Source of the DNA: Dehalogenimonas sp. THU2
Lineage (GTDB): Bacteria; Chloroflexota; Dehalococcoidia; Dehalococcoidales; Dehalococcoidaceae
Reading direction: 5' to 3'
Length of the DNA stretch: 64,000 nucleotides
Assembly: GCF_039749495.1 (NCBI RefSeq)
Contig: NZ_JBDLLU010000002.1
Location: 108,631-172,630, forward strand
Each line of letters begins with the position of its first letter. Within the stretch, counting starts at the first letter, position 1. The translations under genes were made by a program, and so were the position numbers. Below the pieces are notes generated by a model. The model made no database searches. It was not told the DNA's origin and saw only the letters and a list, made by a program, of their open reading frames with translations. This document shows positions 39,484-48,459 of this stretch, one piece after another.

Positions 39484-40225
39484 CACCATCTCCAATACCG
39501 AACCTAACCCTGTCGGGGAGTTGGTTCTTTCTGACAATAATGTTTGTGGCGGCCAGATCAAGGTTTTCCTGATCGATGATCAACCTATCGTGCGAACCGG
39601 TTTGAAAACCCTGCTTCAGGAGGAGCCGGATTTGATTTGCGTCGGAGAAGCCGACGGGAACTGGGGAGCTCTCCAACTGATAGAAGAAGCCAAGCCGGAT
39701 GTGGTGGTTGTGGAAAGTGAGCTCAACAGCGTGGATAGCCTGGAGATCGCCAAGGCTATCATGAAAAACACTCTGAATACGGAAGTCATTATTCTGACTA
39801 ACCGCGGCGATGAATTCGGTTTAGTGCACGCCATGCAGTATGAGATAGCGGGATTCATCACACGAAAGAGTTCAAAATCGCTCATCGCCAACGCTATTCG
39901 CTCTATCGCCTGCGGGGGTGGTGTATGGGATAAACAATTACTCAGAAAAGCCATCAGACTGCTCCAACTTCCTAACAGCGTGCTCACCAATCCTGAGACC
40001 GGGGAAAAGCTTTCCAACGCGGAAGTTATAAACCAGCAATTAACGTCCAAAGAGTTAAGTACACTTAATTTGATCGTAGAAGGACGCACCAACAAGGATA
40101 TTGCGCTCAAACTGGGTGTTTCCGAGTCATCGGTCAAGGGTTATGTTACCAAGATAATGCAGAAGCTGAACGTATCCAACCGCACCCAGATAGCCCTCAA
40201 AGTGACACAACTCAACGAAAGCTAA
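39476..40225 (+). CDS. Atypical NarL/LuxR-type response regulator
   Basis: A 249-residue transcription factor with an N-terminal receiver domain and a C-terminal LuxR-type HTH (LTSKELSTLNLIVEGRTNKDIALKLGVSESSVKGYV...). In the receiver the acidic pair is present (IDDQ, Asp34-Asp35), as are the switch Thr (ILTNRG) and Lys (ITRKSSK). The phospho-acceptor aspartate, 45 residues after Asp35, is replaced by Glu80 (PDVVVVESEL). This suggests phosphorylation-independent or constitutive action. The ATG at 39476 follows AAGGAGG. No histidine kinase is nearby. It probably controls one or more of the rdh operons. Confidence 0.85.
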   Translation: MFNTISNTEPNPVGELVLSDNNVCGGQIKVFLIDDQPIVRTGLKTLLQEEPDLICVGEADGNWGALQLIEEAKPDVVVVESELNSVDSLEIAKAIMKNTLNTEVIILTNRGDEFGLVHAMQYEIAGFITRKSSKSLIANAIRSIACGGGVWDKQLLRKAIRLLQLPNSVLTNPETGEKLSNAEVINQQLTSKELSTLNLIVEGRTNKDIALKLGVSESSVKGYVTKIMQKLNVSNRTQIALKVTQLNES

Positions 40226-40501
40226 CTCATAATTTCAGCCGCAGGAACCGGACACCTAACCGATAATCCCAAGGACAACCGGATCAGAGGGGCACCTACA
40301 AGCCTCCACGGATTCTCTTTTTATCTTCCCATCCACAATGCAGTCAAAATCTTAGAACCATCCGAACGTCAGAACCTATCGAGACCCAGTGTCTGTTGTT
40401 CCCGTCCGTCCCAACGACAACCACAATAATCCACTGTAGTGTTGACGACCGGAATCGTTGTTAGGGATATAAATTATAGGGGTTATTATTCTCTAATATT
40501 A
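40226..40501. other. Intergenic region after the regulator operon
   Basis: No gene is seen between the regulator and the rdhA1 operator. AT content rises sharply from about 40440. GTTGACGACCGG (40441) could be a -35 but has no well-spaced -10. Confidence 0.4.
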
Positions 40502-40548
40502 TATACGTATAATGGCGTATATACATCCACCTTAAACTAGTATATACT
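40502..40548 (+). promoter_or_regulatory. rdhA1 promoter with type-1 operator
   Basis: The operator TATACGTATAATGGCGTAT (40502-40520) is an imperfect palindrome that ends at the -35-like TATACA (40520-40525). A 17-base spacer leads to TATACT (40543-40548). The same arrangement occurs at rdhA3 and rdhA4. A TATACT-N5-AGTATA dyad covers the -10. Confidence 0.7.
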
Positions 40549-40627
40549 ATAACAGTATAAAGAAAAGTTACCAGTCACCTTTTTGCCTGCGTCATCACTG
40601 GTGACATTCAAAGGAAGGAAGGCAGGA

Positions 40628-40702
40628 ATGCAATTGACATCCGGAAGAGACCGGATGGCACCGGGAAAGACCGACACCATCATAAATCTAAGTAAGGAGT
40701 AA
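40628..40702 (+). CDS. Putative leader peptide in the rdhA1 5' region
   Basis: A 24-codon ORF with an AAGGAAGG-type ribosome site, ending 3 bases before rdhA1. It encodes MQLTSGRDRMAPGKTD and a short tail. It covers two copies of the CGG-purine-GACCG box (40642-40674) shared by four rdhA leaders. Whether the peptide or the RNA matters is unresolved. Confidence 0.4.
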   Translation: MQLTSGRDRMAPGKTDTIINLSKE

Positions 40703-40705
40703 AGA

Positions 40706-42256
40706 ATGTCTGGTTTTCATTCAACAGTAAGCAGAAGAGAATTCATGAAGGCCCTCGGCCTGACCGGCGCCGGACTCGGCGCTGCCGCGGCCCTGGCGCC
40801 GGCCATTCACGATGTTGACGAGCTGATGTCGGCGCCGACCTCGCTCAAGAATTATCCCTGGTACGTCAAAGAGCGCGAACATCTGGATACCACCACCGAG
40901 ACCGACTGGGACCTGTTGAAGCGCTGGGACAACCGCTTCAACGCCCAGAGCACCTATGCCAAATCGCATTATCCGTCCAACGCCGGCACTGCTGACCGCG
41001 CTGCCAGCGGCACCGCCAGACGGAACGAGCGCTACGCACAGAATCTGCCCGGCTATGATCATAAATGGCGCGCCCTGAACGCTGCCAAGAGCGACAGTAG
41101 CGAAGCTCCCTCCTACGGTTTCGCCGGTTTCACCGATCATGAAGAGGCCGGTTCTTCCAACGAGGACCTCGGCCTGCCTAAATGGAACGGTTCCCCGGAA
41201 GAAAATTCCCGTCTGTTGATGGCCGCCATGAGGTTCTTCGGCGCCTCCATAGTCGGTTTCGATGAGTTCGACACCAAATATCAGACCAAGCTCGCCCGCC
41301 TCTGTACCAGCTCCGGCAACAACGCCGTCTATCCTGCCCTGCCGGATCCGGCCAGGGCTCAGTGGTACGAGTTTGCTAATACACCGGACGGCCGGGCTTA
41401 CGAAACGAAGGACGCCGGTGGCACCCACATGATCAGCCCCGCCACCGGGACCTACTTCATCTCCTGGGCTACCTCCCAGACCCCGGAACTGCGCGGCACC
41501 AACGGCATCCTGGCCAATGGCAATAACCCCACTATCAGCAAATGGCATGAGAACATCAAGGTCCGCCTGGCCAGGTTCCTGAACGCCCTGGGTGGCTTTC
41601 AGGTATACGGCTTGACCGGCGACCAGAGCTTCGTCGTCAGCTCAGAGCTCGGCATCGTGCTGACCGGCGGTGGCGAGGTCTCCCGCCAGCAGCTGTACTC
41701 CAACGACATCGACCTGGGCCCCAACCACAACTCCGCCAACATGATGACCAACTTCCCACTGGCCCCGACCAATCCCATCGACGCCGGCATGTGGAAGTTC
41801 TGCCTGTCTTGCGGCATCTGCGCCGATCAGTGCCCTTCCAATTCTATCTCGACCGCCAAAGAACCCACCTGGGAAATCCCGCCCATCGAAGGACTGCCCA
41901 ACGTGACTAAAGTTCCGGGCGCCAAGATGTTGTGGACCGATATGATCGGCTGCCGCAACTACACCTCCCAATTCGACGGCTGCGCCCCGAAACTGGTCCG
42001 CCCCAATGACTACGGCGGCGGCCGGTCTTGCTTCTCCGTCTGCCCCTTCGGCGGCGACCGCATGGCGATGGGACACAACGTGATCCGGACAGCAATGGCC
42101 ACCACAACGCTACTCAATGGTTTCATGGCCAGCATGGCGGACGTCTTCGGTACCGGCCAGACCGCCCTGCGCCCGGATGAGTGGTGGGATATGGGTCTGC
42201 CGGCTTTCGGCTTCCCGACCCACATCCAGGCAACCAAGGGTCAGTGGAAGATGTAA
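40706..42256 (+). CDS. rdhA: Reductive dehalogenase catalytic subunit RdhA (copy 1)
   Basis: Corrinoid and Fe-S enzyme that removes halogens from organohalides as the terminal step of respiration, exported by the Tat system to the outer face of the membrane. The 516-residue protein has the Tat signal SRREFMKALG with a hydrophobic stretch and the conserved YPWYVKERE segment. The ferredoxin-like motif CLSCGICADQCPSNSI lies near residue 367. The second cluster has the truncated CFSVCPFGG near residue 442, with a more distant upstream Cys (CAPK). Start ATG follows AAGGAG. rdhB1 follows after 45 bases. The substrate cannot be predicted from sequence. Confidence 0.95.
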   Translation: MSGFHSTVSRREFMKALGLTGAGLGAAAALAPAIHDVDELMSAPTSLKNYPWYVKEREHLDTTTETDWDLLKRWDNRFNAQSTYAKSHYPSNAGTADRAASGTARRNERYAQNLPGYDHKWRALNAAKSDSSEAPSYGFAGFTDHEEAGSSNEDLGLPKWNGSPEENSRLLMAAMRFFGASIVGFDEFDTKYQTKLARLCTSSGNNAVYPALPDPARAQWYEFANTPDGRAYETKDAGGTHMISPATGTYFISWATSQTPELRGTNGILANGNNPTISKWHENIKVRLARFLNALGGFQVYGLTGDQSFVVSSELGIVLTGGGEVSRQQLYSNDIDLGPNHNSANMMTNFPLAPTNPIDAGMWKFCLSCGICADQCPSNSISTAKEPTWEIPPIEGLPNVTKVPGAKMLWTDMIGCRNYTSQFDGCAPKLVRPNDYGGGRSCFSVCPFGGDRMAMGHNVIRTAMATTTLLNGFMASMADVFGTGQTALRPDEWWDMGLPAFGFPTHIQATKGQWKM

Positions 42257-42301
42257 GGTTCCCCGCAAGGGAAATAAATAAGTTTAAAGAGGTAACTTAG
42301 T

Positions 42302-42574
42302 ATGTGGTTTATCGCTGCTCTTATCGTCGGTACCGGCCTTACCGCTCTCGCCTTCTGGCTGCGTGGCAAGGGTTTCAAGTTCGCCTGGTATGAGGCCCTC
42401 ATCGCCGTTATCGGCGTGGCCCTGCTCCTCTTCGGCATCCAGAACTACTTCGGATTCACGTCCGAGTTCGAGTCCGATGCCGCCACCACGGCCCTCCTGC
42501 TCATGGGCATCCCGGCTCTTATCCTCCTGGCTGTATCCGGCCTGCTGATCAGCCGCAGGAACAAGACTGCCTAG
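42302..42574 (+). CDS. rdhB: RdhB membrane anchor (copy 1)
   Basis: A 90-residue hydrophobic protein thought to anchor RdhA at the membrane. It has three transmembrane helices (about residues 2-20, 28-47 and 63-82), the family-typical FGIQNYFGFTSEFES external loop and a basic SRRNKTA end. It differs from RdhB copy 2 at only 4 positions. Start ATG follows AGAGGTAACTTAGT. Confidence 0.93.
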   Translation: MWFIAALIVGTGLTALAFWLRGKGFKFAWYEALIAVIGVALLLFGIQNYFGFTSEFESDAATTALLLMGIPALILLAVSGLLISRRNKTA

Positions 42575-42602
42575 CCTAAAAGAGTAATCACAGGAACAAC
42601 CT

Positions 42603-42643
42603 GATCAGGGGGGAGGCCTGTAGGCCTCCCCCCTGATCTTTTT
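42603..42643 (+). terminator. Rho-independent terminator after rdhA1B1
   Basis: A long perfect stem (GATCAGGGGGGAGGCC pairing with its complement around TGTA) followed by TTTTT. Confidence 0.92.
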
Positions 42644-42907
42644 GCTTAAAATAAACTATCCTTAAAGAAACCTCTGAAATACTCCAGGTTTTTCGGAATA
42701 AGAACCTTTGAGATTCTTCGTTGACGCTCAGAAAGACAGTCCAAGGGACTGCGTCTGGAATAAAAACGGATTTATTCAGAGGATCGTTAATAGTACCCGA
42801 ATAATCGTGACTTCATTCAAACGTCCCAATTCTGCTGCATCAGACCAATTTATATTGGCTATTCATACTTTCGTCTTACTTTTTTCATACTAAAGTTATC
42901 ATCCATA
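42644..42907. other. Spacer between rdhA1B1 and the rdhA2 promoter
   Basis: No gene or known RNA is seen. A short CAGTCC-AAG-GGACTG hairpin occurs near 42738. The ORF at 42708-42893 has no ribosome site and no recognisable content. Confidence 0.4.
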
Positions 42908-42965
42908 ATGCTTAGGTCTTCTAGTACTTTAGGACGATGTTTTATGCCGGTTGAAGGTTTAGAAT
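42908..42965 (+). promoter_or_regulatory. rdhA2 promoter with type-2 operator
   Basis: ATGCTTAG, six bases, then TAGTACTTTAGGACGATGT (42922-42940) matches the element upstream of rdhA5 at 17 of 19 positions. Exactly 19 bases after its last T lies TAGAAT (42960-42965), the -10, in the same register as at rdhA5. Confidence 0.65.
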
Positions 42966-43047
42966 ATTAACAATGTCTATAACGAGGCGCCAGCTATCAC
43001 CGTTATAACGCCAATTAATCAGCTAATGTCGATTAAGGAGGCTATCC

Positions 43048-43098
43048 ATGTCTTTGGCCTTCGGGAAAGACCGGATGACGATCGGAAAAGACCGGTAA
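43048..43098 (+). CDS. Putative leader peptide in the rdhA2 5' region
   Basis: A 16-codon ORF with a perfect AAGGAGG seven bases upstream. It encodes MSLAFGKDRMTIGKDR, so GKDR is repeated. It ends 27 bases before rdhA2. Its two GKDR units are the two copies of the leader box found before other rdhA genes. Confidence 0.5.
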   Translation: MSLAFGKDRMTIGKDR

Positions 43099-43125
43099 AG
43101 TCCAAATCAAAGAAAGGGAGAAGAA

Positions 43126-44682
43126 ATGACCAAGTTTCATTCAACAGTTAGCCGCAGAGAATTCATGACCGCCCTCGGCCTGACCGGCGCCGGCCTCGGC
43201 GCCCCCGCCGCGGTCGCCCCCGCCGTCCATGACCTCGATGAGCTCATGGCATCACCAACTTCCACCAACTCGCTGCCTTGGTATGTCAAGGAACGCGAAC
43301 TCATGAACCCCACCACCGAAGTGGATTGGGATGTCCTGAAACGCGCCGACAACCGCTACAACGTCCAGGGTCAACCCACCCGCTCCTTCTATCCCTCTTT
43401 CGCCGGAACCGCCGACAGGTCGGCGAAAGGCAGCGCCCGAAGAGACAAGCGCTATGCTGATGACGAACCTGGTTACGACCTCAAATGGCGGGCTCTGCAG
43501 AATGGCAGAAGCGCCGGCGGCTCACACCCTGCTTGGACCCATGCCGGTCTCGAAGAAACCGAACTGAAAAAAGCGCCGACCCCGGCCGAAATGGGCAAAC
43601 CCAACTGGACCGGCACCCCGGAAGAGGCCTCCCGCCTGGTGATGGCCGCTATCCGCTATTACGGCATGGCCTTGGTCGGCTTCGCCGAGTTGAACAACAC
43701 CTATCGCAACAAACTGGTCATGGAATACACCAGCACCGGTAACGGCAGCACCAACTGGGACGATCCCAAGCTGCAGAATCCTGAAGCCTGGGAACGCTAC
43801 GTTTACGAAGATGTGCCCAAAGCCTACCGCGAAAAGACTTCCGCCGGCGGCTACAAGTGCGCCATCCCCACCAAACCCCTCTCCATGATCTTGTTCGGTT
43901 GCCCGCAGACACCCGAAGCCCGCAAGACCAATGCAATTATCGCCAATACCAACGCCACCATCCCAGATAACTTCCACGGCATCATCGAATCCCGCCTGTC
44001 TAAGTTCCTCCGCTCGCTGGGTGATTACCAGATGTTCGGTAACTCCGGTCATCAGAGTATGCCGGTAACCGCCGGCGTTGCCACCTGCCTGACTGGCGTC
44101 GGCGAACAAGCCCGCCAGAACAACTACGCCCTGAGCTTCGAGGTCGGCCCCAACTATAACCCGCTGACCCTGCTCACTGACCTGGTGCTGGCTCCCACCA
44201 AACCCATCGATGCCGGCATGTGGCGCTTCTGCCACGGCTGCGCCATCTGTGCCCACCAGTGCCCTTCCAACTCCATCTCCACCGACAAAGAACCCACCTG
44301 GGAGATCCCGCTGACTGAAGGCAAGAAGACCCTTTACAAGAATCCCGGCCCGAAACTGTTCTGGAGCAATATCGTCGGCTGTCGAAACTACACTTCCGAG
44401 TTCGACGGCTGCGCCCCCAAGGATGTCCTGGGCGATGCCGGCGGTGGCCGGTCCTGCTTCGGGGTCTGCCCATTCGGTGAGGACAGAGCGGCCATGGCTC
44501 ACGAACTCATCCGCACCACCGCCGCTCACACCGGTATCTTCAACAGCTTCTTCGCCAGCATGGCTGACGTCTTTGGTACCGGCCAGGCTGCCCTGCGCCC
44601 GGATGAGTGGTGGGATATGCAACTCCCAGCCCACGGTTCACCCACCCACATCCGCGCCACCAAGGGTCAATGGAAGATGTAA
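43126..44682 (+). CDS. rdhA: Reductive dehalogenase catalytic subunit RdhA (copy 2)
   Basis: A 518-residue corrinoid-dependent dehalogenase. The Tat signal is SRREFMTALG, with the conserved LPWYVKEREL. The Fe-S motif CHGCAICAHQCPSNSI lies near residue 369 and GGGRSCFGVCPFGED near 448. It is clearly related to copy 1 but much more diverged than the two rdhB genes. Start ATG follows AAAGGGAGAAGAA. The gap to rdhB2 (48 bases) is nearly the same sequence as in rdhA1B1. Confidence 0.95.
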   Translation: MTKFHSTVSRREFMTALGLTGAGLGAPAAVAPAVHDLDELMASPTSTNSLPWYVKERELMNPTTEVDWDVLKRADNRYNVQGQPTRSFYPSFAGTADRSAKGSARRDKRYADDEPGYDLKWRALQNGRSAGGSHPAWTHAGLEETELKKAPTPAEMGKPNWTGTPEEASRLVMAAIRYYGMALVGFAELNNTYRNKLVMEYTSTGNGSTNWDDPKLQNPEAWERYVYEDVPKAYREKTSAGGYKCAIPTKPLSMILFGCPQTPEARKTNAIIANTNATIPDNFHGIIESRLSKFLRSLGDYQMFGNSGHQSMPVTAGVATCLTGVGEQARQNNYALSFEVGPNYNPLTLLTDLVLAPTKPIDAGMWRFCHGCAICAHQCPSNSISTDKEPTWEIPLTEGKKTLYKNPGPKLFWSNIVGCRNYTSEFDGCAPKDVLGDAGGGRSCFGVCPFGEDRAAMAHELIRTTAAHTGIFNSFFASMADVFGTGQAALRPDEWWDMQLPAHGSPTHIRATKGQWKM

Positions 44683-44730
44683 GGACTCCCTCAAGAGGGA
44701 AATAAATAAGTTTAAAAGAGGTAACTTAGT

Positions 44731-45003
44731 ATGTGGTTTATCGCTGCTCTTATCATCGGTACCGGTCTTACCGCTCTCGCCTTCTGGCTGCGTGGCAAGG
44801 GTTTCAAGTTCGCCTGGTATGAGGCGCTCCTCGCCGTTATCGGCGTGGCCCTTCTCCTCTTCGGCATCCAGAACTACTTCGGCTTCACCTCCGAATTCGA
44901 GTCTTCCGCCGCCACCACGGCCCTCCTGCTCATGGGCATCCCGGCTCTTATCCTCCTGGCTGTATCCGGCCTCCTGGTCAGCCGCAGGAACAAGACCGCC
45001 TAG
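44731..45003 (+). CDS. rdhB: RdhB membrane anchor (copy 2)
   Basis: A 90-residue three-helix membrane protein, identical to copy 1 except at residues 9, 34, 59 and 83 (conservative apart from Asp/Ser). Start ATG follows AGAGGTAACTTAGT, as in copy 1. Confidence 0.93.
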   Translation: MWFIAALIIGTGLTALAFWLRGKGFKFAWYEALLAVIGVALLLFGIQNYFGFTSEFESSAATTALLLMGIPALILLAVSGLLVSRRNKTA

Positions 45004-45022
45004 TCCAAAGGCAATCTGGCAA

Positions 45023-45056
45023 ACTGGGGAGGCCTTTAAGACCTCCCCAGTTTTTT
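45023..45056 (+). terminator. Rho-independent terminator after rdhA2B2
   Basis: ACTGGGGAGG / CCTCCCCAGT inverted repeat followed by TTTTTT. Confidence 0.9.
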
Positions 45057-45150
45057 ATTTCGAACTCTCCACCGCTACGCAGCAAATCCTCCAGTTCTTG
45101 ATGATCCAGTTATCCAAGTAAAAATATTAATCCCCGAACGGGAACTCAGA

Positions 45151-45179
45151 TTGACACTGTCAAGGCGAAATTGTATCAT
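45151..45179 (+). promoter_or_regulatory. Promoter of the radical SAM array
   Basis: A perfect TTGACA (45151-45156), a 17-base spacer and TATCAT (45174-45179), 20 bases before the first radical SAM gene. Confidence 0.75.
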
Positions 45180-45198
45180 TAATAACAAATATTAGCTT

Positions 45199-46005
45199 AT
45201 GATTAACAACGTGAAAACAAATATTTATCATATTTCATACACTCCGGGATTTAAATTCGTTTGCCTTCATTTCTGGGGCTGCAACATGGAATGCAAGGGT
45301 TGTTTGTGCAAGAGAGAGATATGGGATTCACTCTTAAAGGAAAACCTGCTTACGCATCTGAATGACCCCCCGAAAGAACCTGCAGCGCCTCCGGAACGAT
45401 TTTTGAATCTGGAAGAGGTGATGCAAATACTGAGCACGTTGGACGTAGCCCTGGTTAGATTGGAGGGGATGGAGCCAACCATCGACCCGCAATACCTCCA
45501 ACTGACCGAGGCCATACACCAGAGAATCGGATGCCGTATCGTAGTTGCCACCAATATCTGTGAGTTGCCTTCACTCGAACATACCGACATGGTGGTCGCC
45601 GGCATCAACGCTATAACAGACAGCCTCCACAAGGAATACACCGGCATCTCTAACAAGAATATCCTGGAAAACCTGGTCAAGGTTTACGAATCAGGTAAAA
45701 GGCTGGAGGTCACGTCCCCGTTCATTCCCGATTACATCGGTCTCGAGGAGACGGAACGAATCGCCAAATTCATTGCCGGTATCGACAAAAACATCTCATA
45801 TGTTATATTCCCCTATTACAAGGCCGGAGATAATCCCTGGCGGCGGCCTACCCACGAAGAGATGGATCAGGCGGGCGAGTTAGCTAAAAAGTATCTCACC
45901 AATGTCCGGTATTATTATGGAGATGAAGAGCTGGATTTTCAGGTAGACACCATCGTCCCTGACGCCGCCACTTTTCAGAAGATCGTTGAAAGCCGAACCC
46001 ACTAG
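45199..46005 (+). CDS. Small radical SAM protein 1 (long C-terminus)
   Basis: A 268-residue radical SAM enzyme of unknown reaction. The cluster motif CNMECKGCLC gives Cys-x3-Cys-x2-Cys with an extra Cys two residues later. The GGEP-type motif is LEGMEPTIDPQ. The fold continues with TNICELPSLEHTD, TDSLHKEYTGISNK and the paralog-wide GDNPWRRPTHEEMDQA. The C-terminus (DTIVPDAATFQKIVES) is longer than in copies 2, 4, 5 and 6. A GTG at 45211 aligned with the other paralogs' MKTNIYHI is an alternative start. The nearest named relatives are NrdG-type and PFL-activating enzymes, but no glycyl radical partner is seen. Confidence 0.85.
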   Translation: MINNVKTNIYHISYTPGFKFVCLHFWGCNMECKGCLCKREIWDSLLKENLLTHLNDPPKEPAAPPERFLNLEEVMQILSTLDVALVRLEGMEPTIDPQYLQLTEAIHQRIGCRIVVATNICELPSLEHTDMVVAGINAITDSLHKEYTGISNKNILENLVKVYESGKRLEVTSPFIPDYIGLEETERIAKFIAGIDKNISYVIFPYYKAGDNPWRRPTHEEMDQAGELAKKYLTNVRYYYGDEELDFQVDTIVPDAATFQKIVESRTH

Positions 46006-46075
46006 AACCTTTGCCGCGTTTATCGCGCACCCGGCGAATGCCAGTATCAAGTCTATTTTTCAGAATTATTAAACC

Positions 46076-46822
46076 ATGAAGACAAACATCTATCATATAG
46101 GATACACCCAGGCAATCAAAGAAGTCTCGATATTCTTCTGGGGCTGCAATTTCAAATGCAAAGGGTGCCTGTGCCACAAAGAGATCCGCAATTATCTGCT
46201 TAAAGAGAACCTGCATCTTTTTAACGAAGAACCGAAAGGAATCGCTCCGTTTCCCGATAAATTCCTGGACGTCGATGAAGTGGCGCAAGCCCTTGAGGGA
46301 TTGGATTTTAACCGTGTGCTTCTGGAAGGTCAGGAGGCGTCACTCGATCCGGCATACCCGCTATTGACTGAAACCCTCCACAAGAAATTCGGTAGCCGTA
46401 ATATCCTGTGCACCAACGCCTACAAAATACCGTCGCTGGAACATACGGACGAATTACAGATTGGCCTGAAGGCTTTTACGGACAGGGTGCACCGTGACTA
46501 CACCGGGAAGTCAAATAAAAAGGTCCTCGATAATTTTACCTCCTTGTATCGATCAGGCAGGAAGCTGACAGTGTCATCGATCTTCATCCCGGAATATATC
46601 GACGCTGAAGAAACAGAGCGCATAGCCGAGTTCCTCGCCAGTCTGGATAAAAATATCCCCTACCATATACTGGCCTACTTCAAAGCCGGCGATAGTCCCT
46701 GGCGAAGGCCGACACACGATGAAATCGATCAGGCTGCCAGCCTGGCAAGAAAACACTTGAACAGGGTCTGGGGCTGGCGGGGGGATGAAGAAGTGATGCA
46801 CGCGATGAAGAGGATTTTTTAA
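46076..46822 (+). CDS. Small radical SAM protein 2
   Basis: A 248-residue paralog of the preceding gene. It has FWGCNFKCKGCLCHKE (Cys-x3-Cys-x2-Cys-x-Cys), LEGQEASLDPAYP in the GGEP position, DRVHRDYTGKSNKK and GDSPWRRPTHDEIDQA. It ends in KRIF, matching the short-type C-terminus. The next paralog starts one base after its stop. No other domain is present, and the reaction is unknown. Confidence 0.85.
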   Translation: MKTNIYHIGYTQAIKEVSIFFWGCNFKCKGCLCHKEIRNYLLKENLHLFNEEPKGIAPFPDKFLDVDEVAQALEGLDFNRVLLEGQEASLDPAYPLLTETLHKKFGSRNILCTNAYKIPSLEHTDELQIGLKAFTDRVHRDYTGKSNKKVLDNFTSLYRSGRKLTVSSIFIPEYIDAEETERIAEFLASLDKNIPYHILAYFKAGDSPWRRPTHDEIDQAASLARKHLNRVWGWRGDEEVMHAMKRIF

Positions 46823-46823
46823 C

Positions 46824-47609
46824 ATGCTGACGAATATCTACCATATAACATACACACCGGAAATCAAAGAGGTGGAACTCTTCTTCTGGGGATGCAACAT
46901 GACCTGCAAAGGGTGTCTCTGTAAGAGAACTGCCTGGGATTTTCTCCTGAAGGAAACGAAAACAGATCTCACCAAGCCACCTCTGGAAGGCATGGCCAAA
47001 CCGCCGGAGAAATTCCTGGAACTCGAAGAAGTACTGCAAATCCTGGATAAACTGGATATCAAGCAAATCACCCTGGGCGGTATGGAGCCCACCATAGACC
47101 CCATGTTTCCTGAAATAACAAAAGCTCTCCATGAAAGATATGGAAGCTTCAACGTGGTATTCACTAACCTTTATGAGATCTCCGACTTCAAGGACACGGA
47201 TATCGTGGTTTTTGGCCTGAATGCCGTTACGGATAGTCTCCATGAAGACTATTGTGGAAATTCAAATAAACAGATCCTGGAAAACTTCGCCAAAGTATAT
47301 CAGCAAGGAAACAAGTTGGGGGTGGCAACACCTTTCATCCCCGGTTATATAGGCATCCAGGAAATCGAAAACATCGCCAAATTCTTAGCCGATACAAGCA
47401 AAGACATCTCTTACTTCATCCGCCCTTACTGCGTGGCGGGGGATAATCCGTGGCGCTCGCCGGACCATCAGGAGATGGATGAGGCGGTGAGCACCGCCAG
47501 GAAACACCTGAACAAGGTCAATTTTCTTTACGGGGATGAGGAACTTAAATTTGAGGTAATCACCATCTTCCCCGATTCTGGTTCCCTTACAAAAATCGTT
47601 CAAGGCTGA
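46824..47609 (+). CDS. Small radical SAM protein 3 (long C-terminus)
   Basis: A 261-residue paralog with CNMTCKGCLCKR, LGGMEPTIDPMFP (closest of the set to a canonical GGEP), TDSLHEDYCGNSNKQ and GDNPWRSPDHQEMDEA. Like copy 1 it has an extended end (ITIFPDSGSLTKIVQG). The start follows copy 2 directly, which suggests translational coupling. Confidence 0.85.
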   Translation: MLTNIYHITYTPEIKEVELFFWGCNMTCKGCLCKRTAWDFLLKETKTDLTKPPLEGMAKPPEKFLELEEVLQILDKLDIKQITLGGMEPTIDPMFPEITKALHERYGSFNVVFTNLYEISDFKDTDIVVFGLNAVTDSLHEDYCGNSNKQILENFAKVYQQGNKLGVATPFIPGYIGIQEIENIAKFLADTSKDISYFIRPYCVAGDNPWRSPDHQEMDEAVSTARKHLNKVNFLYGDEELKFEVITIFPDSGSLTKIVQG

Positions 47610-47668
47610 TAATATAAAGGTCCGACCCTGCCAGTTTCGAGATTTTTACCTCCAGGAGAATCAACATC

Positions 47669-48415
47669 GTGAAAACAAATATCTACCATATTACCTATAC
47701 CCCGGAACTGAAAGAAGTCTCGCTCTACTTCTGGAACTGTAATTTCAAGTGCAAAGGATGCCTGTGTAAGAAGATCCCGGATGATCCTTCCTTAAAGGAA
47801 AACCTGGTGGCGCATCTCGAGGAACCGAACGGCATCGCCAAGGCTCCAGAACGGTTTTTGGACTTCGAGGAGCTGATGCAGATACTCGATAAACTGGAAA
47901 TCAAAAAAGTGATGATGATGGGGATGGAAGCGATTCTTGATCCCCAGTACCCGCTGCTGACTAAAACTTTCCATGAAAAATATGGGAGCTACAATATCGT
48001 CTGCACGAATCTCTTTGAAATGCCCCCGCTCGAGGATACGGACAAAGTCGAGGTCGGGATAAAAGCCGTTACCGATAGTCTGAATATTGACTACACAGGG
48101 GAATCAAATAATAAGGTGTTAGAGAACTTCGTCAAACTCTATAAGTCAGGCGTTGACCTGGTGGTCGAGTCGGTCCTGATCCCTGAATACATCGATGCCG
48201 AAGAGATCGAACGCATCGCTGAGTTCATCGCCAGTGTCGATAAAGACATCTTTTTCGTATTACTGCCTTACTTCAAATCCGGGGATAACCCGTGGCGGCG
48301 GCCTACCCGCGAGGAAATAGACAAAGCGGCGAGCCTGGCAAAAAAACATCTCACCAATGTCTATTCGGTCTACGGCGACGAAGAGTTGAAGTATGAGGTG
48401 GTGAGGGTCTTTTAA
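47669..48415 (+). CDS. Small radical SAM protein 4
   Basis: A 248-residue paralog with CNFKCKGCLCKK, MMGMEAILDPQYP, TDSLNIDYTGESNNK and GDNPWRRPTREEIDKA, ending in VRVF. The GTG start follows CAGGAGAATCAACATC. It resembles copy 2 in C-terminus and spacing, consistent with duplication of a long-short gene pair. Confidence 0.85.
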   Translation: MKTNIYHITYTPELKEVSLYFWNCNFKCKGCLCKKIPDDPSLKENLVAHLEEPNGIAKAPERFLDFEELMQILDKLEIKKVMMMGMEAILDPQYPLLTKTFHEKYGSYNIVCTNLFEMPPLEDTDKVEVGIKAVTDSLNIDYTGESNNKVLENFVKLYKSGVDLVVESVLIPEYIDAEEIERIAEFIASVDKDIFFVLLPYFKSGDNPWRRPTREEIDKAASLAKKHLTNVYSVYGDEELKYEVVRVF

Positions 48416-48459
48416 CGCGACAGATTTCACAGAGCATTACCTAAAAGAATTATCCTAGA

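Noticed and set aside
43522..44634. A 370-codon open frame on the minus strand inside rdhA2
   Set aside because: Antisense shadow of a conserved rdhA gene, with no recognisable domain.
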